A stretch of DNA of 64,000 bases from Undibacterium piscinae (GCA_003970805.2 CP051152.1:2232001-2296000); one strand, 5' to 3'. Positions 29,105-38,631 are shown, counted from the stretch's first letter. Made by a program: numbers and translations. Notes: generated by a model from the sequence alone, not told the origin.

Positions 29105-30649
29105 ATGACCATACTTCTGACCACCCTCAACGCCCGCTATGCCCACGCTTCTTTGGGTTTGCGCTACCTGCTCGCCAACATGGGGCCTTTGCAGGAACAG
29201 ACCCATATGCAGGAATTCGTGATCGGCGCCAAAACTACCGATCTGGTAGAGAAGCTCCTGGCATGGCAAAAACCGGGTGAAAAACTCATCATCGGCTTTG
29301 GCGTGTATATCTGGAACGTCGAAGAAACCACGAAGCTGGTAGCGCTGCTCAAGCGCGTGGCGCCGGAAGTGGTGGTGGTACTGGGCGGCCCTGAGGTATC
29401 GCATGAAACCAGCGATCAGGACATCATCAAACTGGCCGATTACGTGATTACCGGCTGGGGTGAAGTGAGCTTTCCCGATCTCTGCAAGCAGATTCTGAAC
29501 GGGCCTCAACCTTTGATGAAAGTGCATGCCGGGGTACAAGCGGCGCTCAATGATCTGAACCTGCCGTATGCGCTCTACACCGATGACGATATTAAAAACC
29601 GTACCCTGTATGTGGAAGCATCACGCGGCTGCCCTTTCAAATGCGAATTCTGTCTGTCGGCACTCGACAAAACCGCCTGGCCGTTTGAGATCGACCAGTT
29701 TCTGGCCGAAATGGAACAGCTACATGCACGTGGCGCCCGGCTGTTTAAATTTGTTGATCGCACCTTCAACCTCAACATCAAGACCAGCCTGAAGATCATG
29801 CAGTTCTTTCTCGACAAGCTGGCCGCCAATCCGGACGATCCCGTATTTGCCCATTTTGAAGTAGTGCCCGATCATTTGCCCGATGCACTCAAGGAAGGGA
29901 TCAAGAAATTCCCGGCCGGCACCCTGCAATTTGAGCTAGGCATACAAAGCTTTAATCCGGAAGTGCAGGCGCGTATCAGCCGCAAGCAAAATAATGACAA
30001 GGCCGCTGAAAACATCCGCTGGCTATGTGATAACTCGACCGCGCATTTGCATGTCGATCTGATCGCCGGCTTGCCGGGTGAAACCGTCGCCAGTTTTGCG
30101 CAAGGCTTCAATCGCTTATATGCGCTAAAACCGCATGAGATACAGTTCGGCATCCTGAAACGCCTGCGCGGCACACCGATTATCCGGCATACCGAGGAAT
30201 ATGGCCTGGTGTTTGATCCCTATCCGCCGTACACCATCCTGGCCAACAAGGATGTGCCATTTGCCGAGATGCAAAAATTGATACGCTTTGCGCGCTACTG
30301 GGATCTGGTCGCCAACTCGGGCCGGTTTACCCATACTTTGCCGGCGATTTTGGCCGATTTACCATTTGAAAATTTCATGGCCTTGTCGGATTGGATTTAC
30401 GCCAAAACCGATGCCACCCATAGAATTGCACTCGACCGGCTAGCCAATCTGGTCAGCAAGTGGCTACAGGAAGAGCGCGGCATGAGCGCGGAACAAGTCA
30501 CGGCGATTGTCAGCAGCGATTACGCCGGTGACGCCAAGCACAAGCAAGGTGCGGAAAAAAACACTACACAAACCACGACAAAAACGCCTCGCAAAGAAGT
30601 TGCCAGCAAGTCTACCCCGCAAAGGCAAAGCCGCCATCTGGCAGCTTAA
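29105..30649 (+). CDS. B12-binding-domain radical SAM protein (DUF4080-type)
   Basis: 514 residues from ATG 29105 ('MTILLTTLNARYAHASLGLR'). An N-terminal cobalamin-binding-like domain (about 1-150, 'VVVVLGGPEVSHE') is followed by a radical SAM core: 'ASRGCPFKCEFCLSAL' carries C-x3-C-x2-C for the 4Fe-4S cluster, and 'FELGIQSFNPEVQARI' and 'HVDLIAGLPGE' follow. The C-terminus fits DUF4080, then a basic Lys/Thr/Gln tail of about 45 residues. Substrate is not known for this family. Convergent with the CsoR-type gene. Confidence 0.85.
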   Translation: MTILLTTLNARYAHASLGLRYLLANMGPLQEQTHMQEFVIGAKTTDLVEKLLAWQKPGEKLIIGFGVYIWNVEETTKLVALLKRVAPEVVVVLGGPEVSHETSDQDIIKLADYVITGWGEVSFPDLCKQILNGPQPLMKVHAGVQAALNDLNLPYALYTDDDIKNRTLYVEASRGCPFKCEFCLSALDKTAWPFEIDQFLAEMEQLHARGARLFKFVDRTFNLNIKTSLKIMQFFLDKLAANPDDPVFAHFEVVPDHLPDALKEGIKKFPAGTLQFELGIQSFNPEVQARISRKQNNDKAAENIRWLCDNSTAHLHVDLIAGLPGETVASFAQGFNRLYALKPHEIQFGILKRLRGTPIIRHTEEYGLVFDPYPPYTILANKDVPFAEMQKLIRFARYWDLVANSGRFTHTLPAILADLPFENFMALSDWIYAKTDATHRIALDRLANLVSKWLQEERGMSAEQVTAIVSSDYAGDAKHKQGAEKNTTQTTTKTPRKEVASKSTPQRQSRHLAA

Positions 30650-30683
30650 GTCTGAAAAAAATACGCCAAACGTATTAGACGTA

Positions 30684-30998
30684 TTAGACGTATTTATCCA
30701 AAAAAGTACTGAGATGCTTGGCGCGAGCCACCGCATCTTCGGTGCTGCTGGCTTTTTCCGCGTGCGTTACCATGGAACTGGTCAGCAGATTGACGAAGGA
30801 TCGATCCAGCGCCTTGCGGGCCGCCGACATTTGTTGTGCGATGCCGTCGCAGTCAGCCGGCTCGGTGGCCTTTGCGATCAACTTCTGCACACCACGCAAC
30901 TGCCCTTCCACCCGCGCCAGCCTATGCAACAAATCCTTCTTTTGCTGCTCACTTAAAGCATTCCCTTGTAATATCTTTAGTGGGGGGGTATCCGCCAT
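30684..30998 (-). CDS. CsoR/RcnR/FrmR-family transcriptional regulator
   Basis: 104 residues, all-helical DUF156 repressor: 'LLHRLARVEGQLRGVQKLI' then 'PADCDGIAQQMSAARKALD' with the conserved Cys, and a His in 'LLTSSMVTHAEKA'. Copper-type CsoR proteins need a second Cys in the later position; it is not seen here, so the pattern is closer to FrmR (formaldehyde) or another metal class. A run of seven G/C lies inside codons 4-6. The stop codon region is duplicated in a 9-bp tandem repeat. No obvious transporter or aldehyde gene is adjacent, so the target is unclear. Confidence 0.82.
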   Translation of the reverse strand: MADTPPLKILQGNALSEQQKKDLLHRLARVEGQLRGVQKLIAKATEPADCDGIAQQMSAARKALDRSFVNLLTSSMVTHAEKASSTEDAVARAKHLSTFLDKYV

Positions 30999-31272
30999 GA
31001 TCGTGCTCCTAGTCTTATTTAATCAGTGTAAAGTATAACCAGCATCATATACTGTACTGAGTATAGTACAAATTTATGCCCCATAAATGGACCGGTACGG
31101 GATTCTGGCATCATGCTTTTCTGACACGGCAAAAAACACCAAGCCATGTAGAATCCGAGGCCCCTGGTTTTTCATTATCGACATGGCTATTGAGTTTATA
31201 TTCTTTGTAAGCTACGCTGAGTAAGCGACAGGCCACTCTATCGGTTTGCCCAGACTAAATATAAGATCAAAA

Positions 31273-32085
31273 ATGAAACACCTATTTTATTTCCTGTTTG
31301 CACTACTCAACTTAGCGCTTAGCAGCCAGGCGGTCGAATTGCACGCTTCTGGCTGCGGCACGATACAACTGGCGTATTACGAAAACGGCGCGCTGTATTA
31401 CCGCAATCAGGACGGCAGCTATTCCGGGATAGACAAGGATGTGGTCGAAGAGGTGGCGCGCCGCAGTGGCTGCCACTTCAATACGGTACTGGAATCGCGG
31501 ATACGGATCTGGACCCAGCTAAGCAATGGGACACTGGCAATGTCGGTTTCCGGAATTGCCACGCCTGAACGCGAAAAAACTTCCCGCTTCATTCCCTATT
31601 TTGCCACCAGAAACTACGCCTTACTGCATAGGAATGCGCCCGCCTCGGCGCTGACCATGGAAAGTTTTCTGGCAGATGACAAGTTACAGCTTGGCATTGT
31701 CAAGAGTTTCCGCCATGGGACATCCTATGATGAGTGGATCAATAAACTGCGCGCCCGGAATCGCGTGTATGAAGCGCCGGATTTTGAAAGCCTGATGCGG
31801 CTTTTTGCGATACACAGGGTAGATGCCGTGCTTGCCTTGCCAACTGGTTGGCAGCAATTGCTGAAACGGGAAAATCTGGTCGGGAAAGTGCAGATCAAGG
31901 ACTGGGCACCGCATGATCGGGTAGTGGCATCACTGGTCGTATCACGTACCCTGGTCGATCAGGAAAAATTCACTTTAATTGAAAAAACTATCCATTCCAT
32001 GCGCGAAGACGGCACTCTTGAACAAATTTTCAAACGTCACTTAGGCGCGGAACTAGCCAAGGAATTACGTTACAGCGACAAATAA
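31273..32085 (+). CDS. Periplasmic solute-binding protein (family 3 type)
   Basis: 270 residues from ATG 31273; signal peptide at about 1-19 ('LFALLNLALSSQA'). The mature protein has the two-lobe family 3 pattern: 'DGSYSGIDKDVVEEVARRSG', 'MSVSGIATPEREKTSRFIPY', 'VDAVLALPTGW', and 'MREDGTLEQIFKRH' near the end. No permease or ATPase is adjacent; it lies upstream of a c-di-GMP gene, so a sensing rather than transport role is possible. Ligand (amino acid-like) is inferred from family only. Confidence 0.82.
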   Translation: MKHLFYFLFALLNLALSSQAVELHASGCGTIQLAYYENGALYYRNQDGSYSGIDKDVVEEVARRSGCHFNTVLESRIRIWTQLSNGTLAMSVSGIATPEREKTSRFIPYFATRNYALLHRNAPASALTMESFLADDKLQLGIVKSFRHGTSYDEWINKLRARNRVYEAPDFESLMRLFAIHRVDAVLALPTGWQQLLKRENLVGKVQIKDWAPHDRVVASLVVSRTLVDQEKFTLIEKTIHSMREDGTLEQIFKRHLGAELAKELRYSDK

Positions 32086-32219
32086 CTTGTTAGCCATAGA
32101 ATGCATGCCTAACAAGTTATTTAAAAAATCAGCAACGCACTTTTTAAGCGATCGACAAACCGCTACGCATAATGCGCTGGATCAGTCGTCTAGCCAACCG
32201 AAAATACATCCTACGCATG

Positions 32220-35200
32220 CCTGAGCAATTAAATTCAAGGACCTCCGCTGATCCGAGCCTCCCGCCCGCGCGCTCGCTTGTGCGCTTGTTTGTGCTCTCA
32301 TTATTATTATTTTTTGCCTATTGCATCACTGGCTATCTGGGTCTTGCCTTTCCTTATATACCGCCAAGCGTCAGCCTGATCTGGCTACCTAGCGGAATTG
32401 CGGTTGCGGCATTGATACGCTGGGGTCCCGCAATGGCGATCGTGGTTTATCTGGCGGCTTGGGCACTGAATGTTTCAAGCGGCCTCAACGCTGGTGCGGC
32501 CGCTTGCGTGGCGATCAGCAATACGCTGGCGCCGTATCTATGTTGCGTAATACTTAAAAAGAAACAGTTTTCACCGGTCTTTGCGCGCCGTCGGGATGTC
32601 ATCTGGTTCTGTATTGCGGCAGCGCTAGGCATGCTGATTTCTGCCACCGGCGGCAGCCTGGTATTGTGGCAACAAGGCATAATAGAACATCCTGCCTTGG
32701 TCTGGTTGAGCTGGTGGGCCGGCGATACGGTAGGCGTATTACTGGCCGCACCCTTGCTATTGTCGATTTCATTTTCCGGCATAAAAAGGCTGTCTAACCG
32801 ACGCAAAGAAGTCTCGATGTTTGTTTGCGCCTTTGTCTTCGCGCACTGGCTGATTTTCTTTTCCGCGCAAAATACCTTACACCTGAGTTTTATCGCGATG
32901 GCGGTGATGATCTGGGCAGCGCTACGCTTTGGCATCACCGGCGCCGCCCTCACCGTATTGAGCTCCATTAGCATTGCAGCGTGGGCGACCTATCTTTCGC
33001 TAGGCCCGTTTTCATCCTCCGACACTCATAGCAATCTATTGATACTCTGGCTGTATGGCTGCACCCTGAGCGTTGCCTCCTTGCTCATTGCCGCCTTGCA
33101 GGCAGAGCGAATTTCCGCCACCACCGACTTACAGGAATCTTTCGAGCGCATCAACAAAGTGGCTTCGCGCTTACCCGGCTTGATCATGCAATACCGGATT
33201 CGCCCCGATCGCAGCTCATGTATTCCGTATGCCAGCAGCGCCATTGATGCCATGCTGGAATTTAGCCAGGAGCAACTCAAGGACGATGCCAGTCGTCTAT
33301 TTGAACGCATAGACGCCAGTGACAGGGAGCTTGGTGAGCAGGTCTTCCGCAAAGCCACCGAAGAACTATCCACCTGGCAAAGCGAATTTCGCTATCAGCG
33401 CCAGGATGGCAGCATACGCTGGTTGTACATTGACGCCTTGCCGGAACCGGAAGCCGACGGCAGCATGCTATGGCATTGCTTTCTGACCGACATCACCGAA
33501 CGCAAACAGGCTGAACAGGATTTACGCATTGCCGCGACAACATTTGAATCGCAGGAAGGCATCTTCGTAGCCGATGGCAATTGGAAGATATTGCGCGTCA
33601 ATCAGGCGTTTACCCGCGTCACCGGCTATGGCTCCGACGAACTGATAGATATCCAGGTGCAGCGCATCCATATCAAACACCAGGATCAGGCATTTTTTGC
33701 GCACATCAACGCCAGCCTGAGCCAGCATAAATTCTGGCAAGGCGAACTATGGAGTAAGCGCAAAAATGGTGAAATTTATCCGCAGATGATCACGCTGACC
33801 GCCATCACCGATAGCAAGGAAGAGGTGATCAATTACATAGGCTCCTTCACCGACATCAGCGTGCACAAAGGTTATGAAGAAGAGATTCGTAATCTGGCTT
33901 TTTATGACCCGCTGACGCAATTGCCGAACCGCCGTTTGCTGATGGACCGCCTGCAACATCTGATTTCCGTCAGTCAGCGTAATACCAGCCACAGCGCACT
34001 CTTGTTCCTGGATCTGGATAACTTCAAGACCTTGAATGACACCCGCGGCCACGATGCCGGTGACATGTTGCTGATTGAGGCTGCCAGTCGCCTGCAAACC
34101 TGCGTGCGTGACAGCGATACCGTGGCGCGCCTGGGTGGCGACGAGTTTGTCATCGTGCTGGAAGAGCTCAGCCATGATCGCGATGAAGCGATCTCTCAGG
34201 CCGACAAGGTCGGTGAAAAAATCCGCGAAATGCTCAGCCTGCCTTACCGGATCATGGATTTCGAACATCATGGCTCGGCCAGCGTCGGCATCTGCCTGTT
34301 CCAGGGTGCCGATAATACCGTCAAAGACTTGTTCAAGCGTGCCGACACCGCGATGTATGAAGCCAAAACCTCGGGACGGAATGCGGTACGCTTCTTTGAT
34401 CCTGCGATGCAGGCGGTGCTGGTAGTGCGCATGATGCTGGAATCGAATCTGCGTGTCGCACTGGCACTGAACCAGTTCCAGCTCTACTATCAGGTACAGG
34501 TCAACGCTGACGGGCAACTGATAGGCGCGGAAGCCCTGTTGCGCTGGATACATCCCGATCGCGGCTTTATTTCGCCGGCCGAATTTATCCCGCTGGCAGA
34601 AGAAACCGGCCTGATCGTACCTATCGGTCTATGGGTCATGGACACCGCCTGCGCCCAACTGAAACAGTGGGAAAGCCATGCCGATACCAAGCATCTGAGC
34701 CTGGCGGTGAACGTCAGCGCCAAGCAGTTTCAGCAAGTCGATTTTGTCGACACCATCAGCCACATCGTACATAAACATCAGATTGATGCGACCCGCCTGA
34801 AAATTGAACTGACCGAAAGTACCATCCTTGACAATGTCGAAGCCACCACGGAAAAAATGCACCAGCTCAAAAAACTCGGTATAGCATTCTCGATGGATGA
34901 TTTTGGTACCGGCTATTCTTCGCTGGCCTATCTGCAGCGCTTACCACTCAACCAACTGAAGATAGACCAGTCTTTTGTACGCGACATCAACCTTGATGAA
35001 AATGATGCCACCATCGTGCGTGCCATCATTTCACTGGGGATTAATCTGGGGCTGAACGTGATTGCGGAAGGGGTAGAGACTGCGGCACAACGCAGCTTCC
35101 TGATCGAAAACCAGTGCTTCTCTTTTCAGGGCTACCTGTTTTCCAAACCGATACCTGCCGAGGCTTTTCAGGCGCTGCTAGCCATGCAAAAAACCTTGCC

Positions 35201-35228
35201 CATCGTAACTCACGCCGGCGATCTGTAA
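32220..35228 (+). CDS. MASE1-PAS-PAS-GGDEF-EAL cyclic di-GMP signalling protein
   Basis: 1002 residues from ATG 32220 (a start 48 nt upstream is possible). Residues about 15-300 form an eight-helix MASE1 sensor ('GYLGLAFPYIPPSVSLIWLP'). Two PAS domains follow, each ending in a PAC-like 'LTDITERKQAEQ' or 'GSFTDISVHKGYEEE'. The GGDEF domain (about 575-740) has the canonical 'RLGGDEFVIVLEEL', and the EAL domain (about 750-990) has 'GAEALLRWIHP' and 'SMDDFGTGYSSLAYLQR' with metal-binding Asp residues. Both catalytic signatures are intact, so it may make and degrade c-di-GMP. It converges on the glycosyltransferase gene. Confidence 0.93.
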   Translation, partial: PEQLNSRTSADPSLPPARSLVRLFVLSLLLFFAYCITGYLGLAFPYIPPSVSLIWLPSGIAVAALIRWGPAMAIVVYLAAWALNVSSGLNAGAAACVAISNTLAPYLCCVILKKKQFSPVFARRRDVIWFCIAAALGMLISATGGSLVLWQQGIIEHPALVWLSWWAGDTVGVLLAAPLLLSISFSGIKRLSNRRKEVSMFVCAFVFAHWLIFFSAQNTLHLSFIAMAVMIWAALRFGITGAALTVLSSISIAAWATYLSLGPFSSSDTHSNLLILWLYGCTLSVASLLIAALQAERISATTDLQESFERINKVASRLPGLIMQYRIRPDRSSCIPYASSAIDAMLEFSQEQLKDDASRLFERIDASDRELGEQVFRKATEELSTWQSEFRYQRQDGSIRWLYIDALPEPEADGSMLWHCFLTDITERKQAEQDLRIAATTFESQEGIFVADGNWKILRVNQAFTRVTGYGSDELIDIQVQRIHIKHQDQAFFAHINASLSQHKFWQGELWSKRKNGEIYPQMITLTAITDSKEEVINYIGSFTDISVHKGYEEEIRNLAFYDPLTQLPNRRLLMDRLQHLISVSQRNTSHSALLFLDLDNFKTLNDTRGHDAGDMLLIEAASRLQTCVRDSDTVARLGGDEFVIVLEELSHDRDEAISQADKVGEKIREMLSLPYRIMDFEHHGSASVGICLFQGADNTVKDLFKRADTAMYEAKTSGRNAVRFFDPAMQAVLVVRMMLESNLRVALALNQFQLYYQVQVNADGQLIGAEALLRWIHPDRGFISPAEFIPLAEETGLIVPIGLWVMDTACAQLKQWESHADTKHLSLAVNVSAKQFQQVDFVDTISHIVHKHQIDATRLKIELTESTILDNVEATTEKMHQLKKLGIAFSMDDFGTGYSSLAYLQRLPLNQLKIDQSFVRDINLDENDATIVRAIISLGINLGLNVIAEGVETAAQRSFLIENQCFSFQGYLFSKPIPAEAFQALLAMQKTLPIVTHAGDL

Positions 35229-35231
35229 GCC

Positions 35232-36524
35232 TTACGCCGGGATTTTTTGCGCATTTTTTGCCGCTATCCATTGCGACATGTAGTGCGTGCTCTTATGCAA
35301 ATGGTGGCGCAACATCGCGCCGGTAAAGTTTTTCCGGCGATTTTCTTCCTGCTGCAGCCTAGCCAATTGCAAACGCGCCAGTAAATCACTGGCGGCCCGC
35401 TCGCGGTCAAAGCATTGCAGCAGTATCTGCGTGCCCTGCCGCTGCGCCTGCTGCCACAAGACCTCATCCTGATACAGCGCCACTGCGGCAGCGGCAAACG
35501 CGTCAGTGTCCTGCGCAACCATACCGCCCCAGGGCAGATCGCCACACATACCTTCACTGCCAATCTTGGTAGTCACGCTAGGCGTGCCGCAAGCCATGGC
35601 ATCCGCCAGCTTACCCTTGATACCGCCGCCAAAACGCAGCGGTGCCAGACAGACGCGCGCCTGCGACATCACCTGATGTGCATCAGCGACCCGGCCGATC
35701 ACATGAAAGCCCTGCTGCGGATTATGCAGCGCCGTCGCTTTTGGCGGCGGATAAGCGCCAGCCACATGCAACTGCGCCCGCGGCAATTGCTGGCGTATGC
35801 GCGGCCAGATCGCGTGCTTAAGCCATAGCACAGCATCCCAGTTGGGCTCATGACGGAAATTACCTATGCTCAGAAAATGCTGACGCTGCTCAAAACCCGG
35901 CGCCATCGTATCGGTGCGCAACAGCATCAGATTACAGTGATGCAGCAACAGCGCAGGAATGCCAAACTGCTGCTGTAATAAATCCATCTCTGCCGGTGAA
36001 ATCATCAGTGTCAAGTCACAACGGTAAATCGCGGCAATCTCGCGCTGCGCCATATCATCCGCTGCCATCACATGGTACAGGGTATCGAAATCAGCATCGA
36101 CCGCAGCGACCTGGTGACGCTCGCTTTCATTCCTTCCGTCTTGCTGCGCCAGCTTAAGCAAGTTTTGGCGCGCGCAACGCAGGCTGTGCAGGTCACTGGT
36201 ATCGAGTACCCGTAGCGCCGCAGGGCAGATTTTTTCTACCCGCCAGCCGAATTGCTCTTCGGTAAAAAACCGGTCAAACAGCACCATGTCCGGCTGATAT
36301 TCTGCGATGAACTGATCAAAGCTATCGCAATTCAGGGAGATGCTTTTTTCTTCCACCTGCAACTCAGACAAATCGGCGCGGTGTTCGGACAAGGCAGCGG
36401 CACTGGCAAACACTACCTGCCAGCCTTGCGACCGGAACAGCGTCAGCAATTCCATCATGCGAGTACCTGCCGCCGTAGAAGTAGGCTCGGCCCAGACATA
36501 ACCAATGACGAGAATTTTTTGCAT
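35232..36524 (-). CDS. Glycosyltransferase, GT4-like, isolated from other polysaccharide genes
   Basis: 430 residues. N-terminal Rossmann half ('KILVIGYVWAEPTSTAAGTR', 'PDMVLFDRFFTEEQFG'), C-terminal half with 'FLSIGNFRHEPNWDAVLWL' and the acceptor/donor region 'RVCLAPLRFGGGIKGKLADA', 'MACGTPSVTTKIGSEGM'. This is the GT-B fold of sugar-nucleotide-dependent transferases. The donor and acceptor cannot be told. It stands alone between a c-di-GMP gene and a peroxidase, 3.4 kb from the rml genes. Confidence 0.8.
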   Translation of the reverse strand: MQKILVIGYVWAEPTSTAAGTRMMELLTLFRSQGWQVVFASAAALSEHRADLSELQVEEKSISLNCDSFDQFIAEYQPDMVLFDRFFTEEQFGWRVEKICPAALRVLDTSDLHSLRCARQNLLKLAQQDGRNESERHQVAAVDADFDTLYHVMAADDMAQREIAAIYRCDLTLMISPAEMDLLQQQFGIPALLLHHCNLMLLRTDTMAPGFEQRQHFLSIGNFRHEPNWDAVLWLKHAIWPRIRQQLPRAQLHVAGAYPPPKATALHNPQQGFHVIGRVADAHQVMSQARVCLAPLRFGGGIKGKLADAMACGTPSVTTKIGSEGMCGDLPWGGMVAQDTDAFAAAAVALYQDEVLWQQAQRQGTQILLQCFDRERAASDLLARLQLARLQQEENRRKNFTGAMLRHHLHKSTHYMSQWIAAKNAQKIPA

Positions 36525-36565
36525 ACGTTTTTTTTTAAAGATGGAAAAGGCTATTTTTTTGATTC

Positions 36566-36595
36566 ACATAATTTTGACGCACATAACTTTGACGC
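36566..36595. repeat. Two tandem 15-bp repeats
   Basis: ACATAATTTTGACGC followed directly by ACATAACTTTGACGC (one mismatch), upstream of the glycosyltransferase start and beside the peroxidase terminator. Could be a regulator site for the glycosyltransferase gene; that is inference. Confidence 0.5.
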
Positions 36596-36602
36596 GCATA
36601 AA

Positions 36603-36645
36603 ACAGCAGAGGCAGGTACACCTAAAATGTACCTGCCTCTGCTGT
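36603..36645 (-). terminator. Strong hairpin terminator of the peroxidase gene
   Basis: Perfect 18-bp stem (ACAGCAGAGGCAGGTACA with its complement), 7-nt loop, followed on the minus strand by TTTT. It begins 12 bp beyond the peroxidase stop. Confidence 0.8.
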
Positions 36646-36656
36646 AAGTTTATTTG

Positions 36657-37547
36657 CTAAAGATCAAGTGCCGATAAATCAAGACCAGCTTCGCACATCG
36701 GCGGACACCAGAAATAACTGCCGCTCACCGGCTTGGTAAAGCTAAACAAGCCATCAACGATACCATCTTCGGCACCCGACATGCGGCGCAATTGCGCCTC
36801 AAACGGGTAAAACGACGTGGCGAAAGCAACGAAGTGAAAGCCTGCTTTTTCCCGTTCAGCCCAGGGCATGGAACGGCGCAACACGAAGGCTTCCGGGCTA
36901 AAACTCTCTTGGGCGGTACGCTTGACGTGCGCCGATGGCGGCGCTTCGTCGAACTCCTGATTATCGCTTTTGTGCCGGCCTATCAGATCGTCCTGCTGGC
37001 GCTCAGACATCGCATCAAGGCTAGCGAAATTATGCAACCAGTGCTGCACCGCGACCAAACTGCCACCATCCAAACCTTGCCCCTGGCCCTGCACAAAGGC
37101 AGCCGCAAACGCCTCCTGGTCCTGAGGATTTTCGGTACCGTCTTCATAACCGGACAAATCACGTCCGGACGCATATTTGAAGGCATCTACCGCCTGCTGT
37201 AACTCAAACGAGCCTGCCAGCACCTGCAGTATGCGGCGCATCTGGTGCACGAGTTCACCGCGCTCGCTTTCACGGCACCAGCACCACAATGCCGCAGGTG
37301 TCACCGGCAACGGCACCCTACTACCGGGAATCCCGGAAAAATCATGCACCCCGGCGATTTGCACATCCAACAATTGCAGTAAAGTACTGCCAATGCCGAG
37401 CACGATACGCTCGCCATCGACCAGGCCACGCAGCGCAGACAAAGCGACCCGCACAGCCGGCGCATCGGCATCGGGCTTAAGGGAAAACGATAAAAAACTG
37501 GCGTGCTGCGGCAAAGGCTGCAAAATACCTTTTTGAATCAACACCAT
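36657..37547 (-). CDS. DyP-type heme peroxidase (YfeX-like)
   Basis: 296 residues, no signal peptide. The DyP signature Asp is in 'DLSGYEDGTENP' (GxxDG), the proximal heme His in 'PSAHVKRTAQESF', and a distal Arg in 'LRRSMPWAE'. The C-terminal 'KPVSGSYFWCPPM' is typical of the YfeX branch of cytoplasmic DyP peroxidases. It oxidises dyes or porphyrinogens with peroxide; natural substrate uncertain. Followed by a strong terminator. Confidence 0.92.
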   Translation of the reverse strand: MVLIQKGILQPLPQHASFLSFSLKPDADAPAVRVALSALRGLVDGERIVLGIGSTLLQLLDVQIAGVHDFSGIPGSRVPLPVTPAALWCWCRESERGELVHQMRRILQVLAGSFELQQAVDAFKYASGRDLSGYEDGTENPQDQEAFAAAFVQGQGQGLDGGSLVAVQHWLHNFASLDAMSERQQDDLIGRHKSDNQEFDEAPPSAHVKRTAQESFSPEAFVLRRSMPWAEREKAGFHFVAFATSFYPFEAQLRRMSGAEDGIVDGLFSFTKPVSGSYFWCPPMCEAGLDLSALDL

Positions 37548-37606
37548 GCGAAATCCTTATCCAAATAAAACCATCAAAACCAAGATCAAAACTCCGTCAA
37601 GCGAAG

Positions 37607-38101
37607 TTACTCCGGCCAGGCGGCATTCACCACGGCTTCAACATTGTCAGTATTACCGAGTTGCTTGCGTGCCTGCTTCCATTCTTTCGGATCAGGCTTG
37701 GCCTTGCGTGTATGCTTGGGCGTATCGATGGCCATCTTGATACCAAACACCACGCTGCCGTCGGCCACATAAAATGGCGGTGTTTTCATCGCCGCCTGCA
37801 GAACTTCATTTTCGTAATATTCATGCAGCGCCGGTTCCATGTCCAGCCAGGACGCAACCTGACCATCAGCACGCACCGCGATGACGACATAGCCCGTGCT
37901 GACCGGCATCTTGGCCTTTTTCAGGGAGTTCCAGATATTCGATTGCAGCTTGCGCGAAAATCGGGCGACTTCTTCAAACTTCACCTGTTTTTCCAGCATC
38001 GCCTGCTCGGATTGAAAAAACACCACCTCATCAAAACGAGGTTCCGCCGCCTGCGCCAGCGTAACGAACATCAGCAGGAAAGAGCACAACAGCCGTTTCA
38101 T
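37607..38101 (-). CDS. Unknown secreted protein, possibly TonB-C-like fold
   Basis: 164 residues with a signal peptide (about 1-18, 'LLMFVTLAQA'). 'STGYVVIAVRADGQVASWLD' and 'EVLQAAMKTPPFYVADGSVV' resemble the VxxxxxGxV... pattern and final strand of TonB C-terminal-like domains, but there is no membrane anchor or proline-rich spacer. The tail is basic. It is probably cotranscribed between the asparaginase-like and peroxidase genes (gaps of 32 and 59 bp). Function unknown. Confidence 0.6.
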   Translation of the reverse strand: MKRLLCSFLLMFVTLAQAAEPRFDEVVFFQSEQAMLEKQVKFEEVARFSRKLQSNIWNSLKKAKMPVSTGYVVIAVRADGQVASWLDMEPALHEYYENEVLQAAMKTPPFYVADGSVVFGIKMAIDTPKHTRKAKPDPKEWKQARKQLGNTDNVEAVVNAAWPE

Positions 38102-38133
38102 CGCGACACCTTCACATGAATTTAAAAATCAAT

Positions 38134-38631
38134 TTACAGGATCTTGGCTGCAGTTGCAAAGACGCCTGCCACACGGTTTTTCTGCACATTATCCCAAGTG
38201 AAAACCTGGCCGTTCATGGCGACATACACACCGGCAGGCAAGAGCTTGGCAACGCCGCAGGCAAAACCCAGATTGAATTGCGCATCCGAATTGGCGATCT
38301 CGTAAGGGATCATGGCACCGGTAAAAATAATGGTTTTATTCAAGTCCGCAGCACCCAACACCTCGGCGGTTTCACGCATGGTATCGGTGCCGTGGATGAT
38401 CACGATCGCTTGCTCGCTGGCCTGCTGGCAAGACTGCAGAATTCGCTGCCTGTCTTCATCTGTCATATCCAGCGAATCCATCAGGTAATCGGCTTCCAGT
38501 GCAACCGGCATAGTCAGACGCGCACGCTTGAGCACTTCGGGCAAATGGCTGTCGCCAAAACCAAGCCGGCCGGCGATTTCATCATAATGTTTATCAAAAG
38601 TGCCGCCGGTGGCGATGATACGTAGCGTCAT
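38134..38631 (-). CDS. Single-domain asparaginase-like protein
   Basis: 165 residues, half the length of classical L-asparaginases (about 330). It has the N-terminal domain motifs 'IIATGGTFDKHY' (nucleophile Thr), 'VIIHGTDTMRETAEVL' (second catalytic Thr-Asp) and 'FTGAMIPYEIANSDA'; 'NGQVFTWDNVQKNR' aligns with the segment carrying the catalytic Lys. The C-terminal domain is absent, not frameshifted: the frame ends naturally. Such short asparaginase-domain proteins are widespread in proteobacteria; activity is unproven as far as I know. Confidence 0.8.
   Translation of the reverse strand: MTLRIIATGGTFDKHYDEIAGRLGFGDSHLPEVLKRARLTMPVALEADYLMDSLDMTDEDRQRILQSCQQASEQAIVIIHGTDTMRETAEVLGAADLNKTIIFTGAMIPYEIANSDAQFNLGFACGVAKLLPAGVYVAMNGQVFTWDNVQKNRVAGVFATAAKIL

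Noticed and set aside
33747..34553. 268-codon minus-strand frame inside the GGDEF-EAL gene
   Set aside because: Shadow of a gene with clear catalytic motifs on the plus strand; no ribosome site or known motif.
36252..36647. 131-codon plus-strand frame with repeated SHNFDAH-like peptide
   Set aside because: Antisense to the glycosyltransferase start and extends over the 15-bp repeats and terminator; the peptide repeat only mirrors the DNA repeat.
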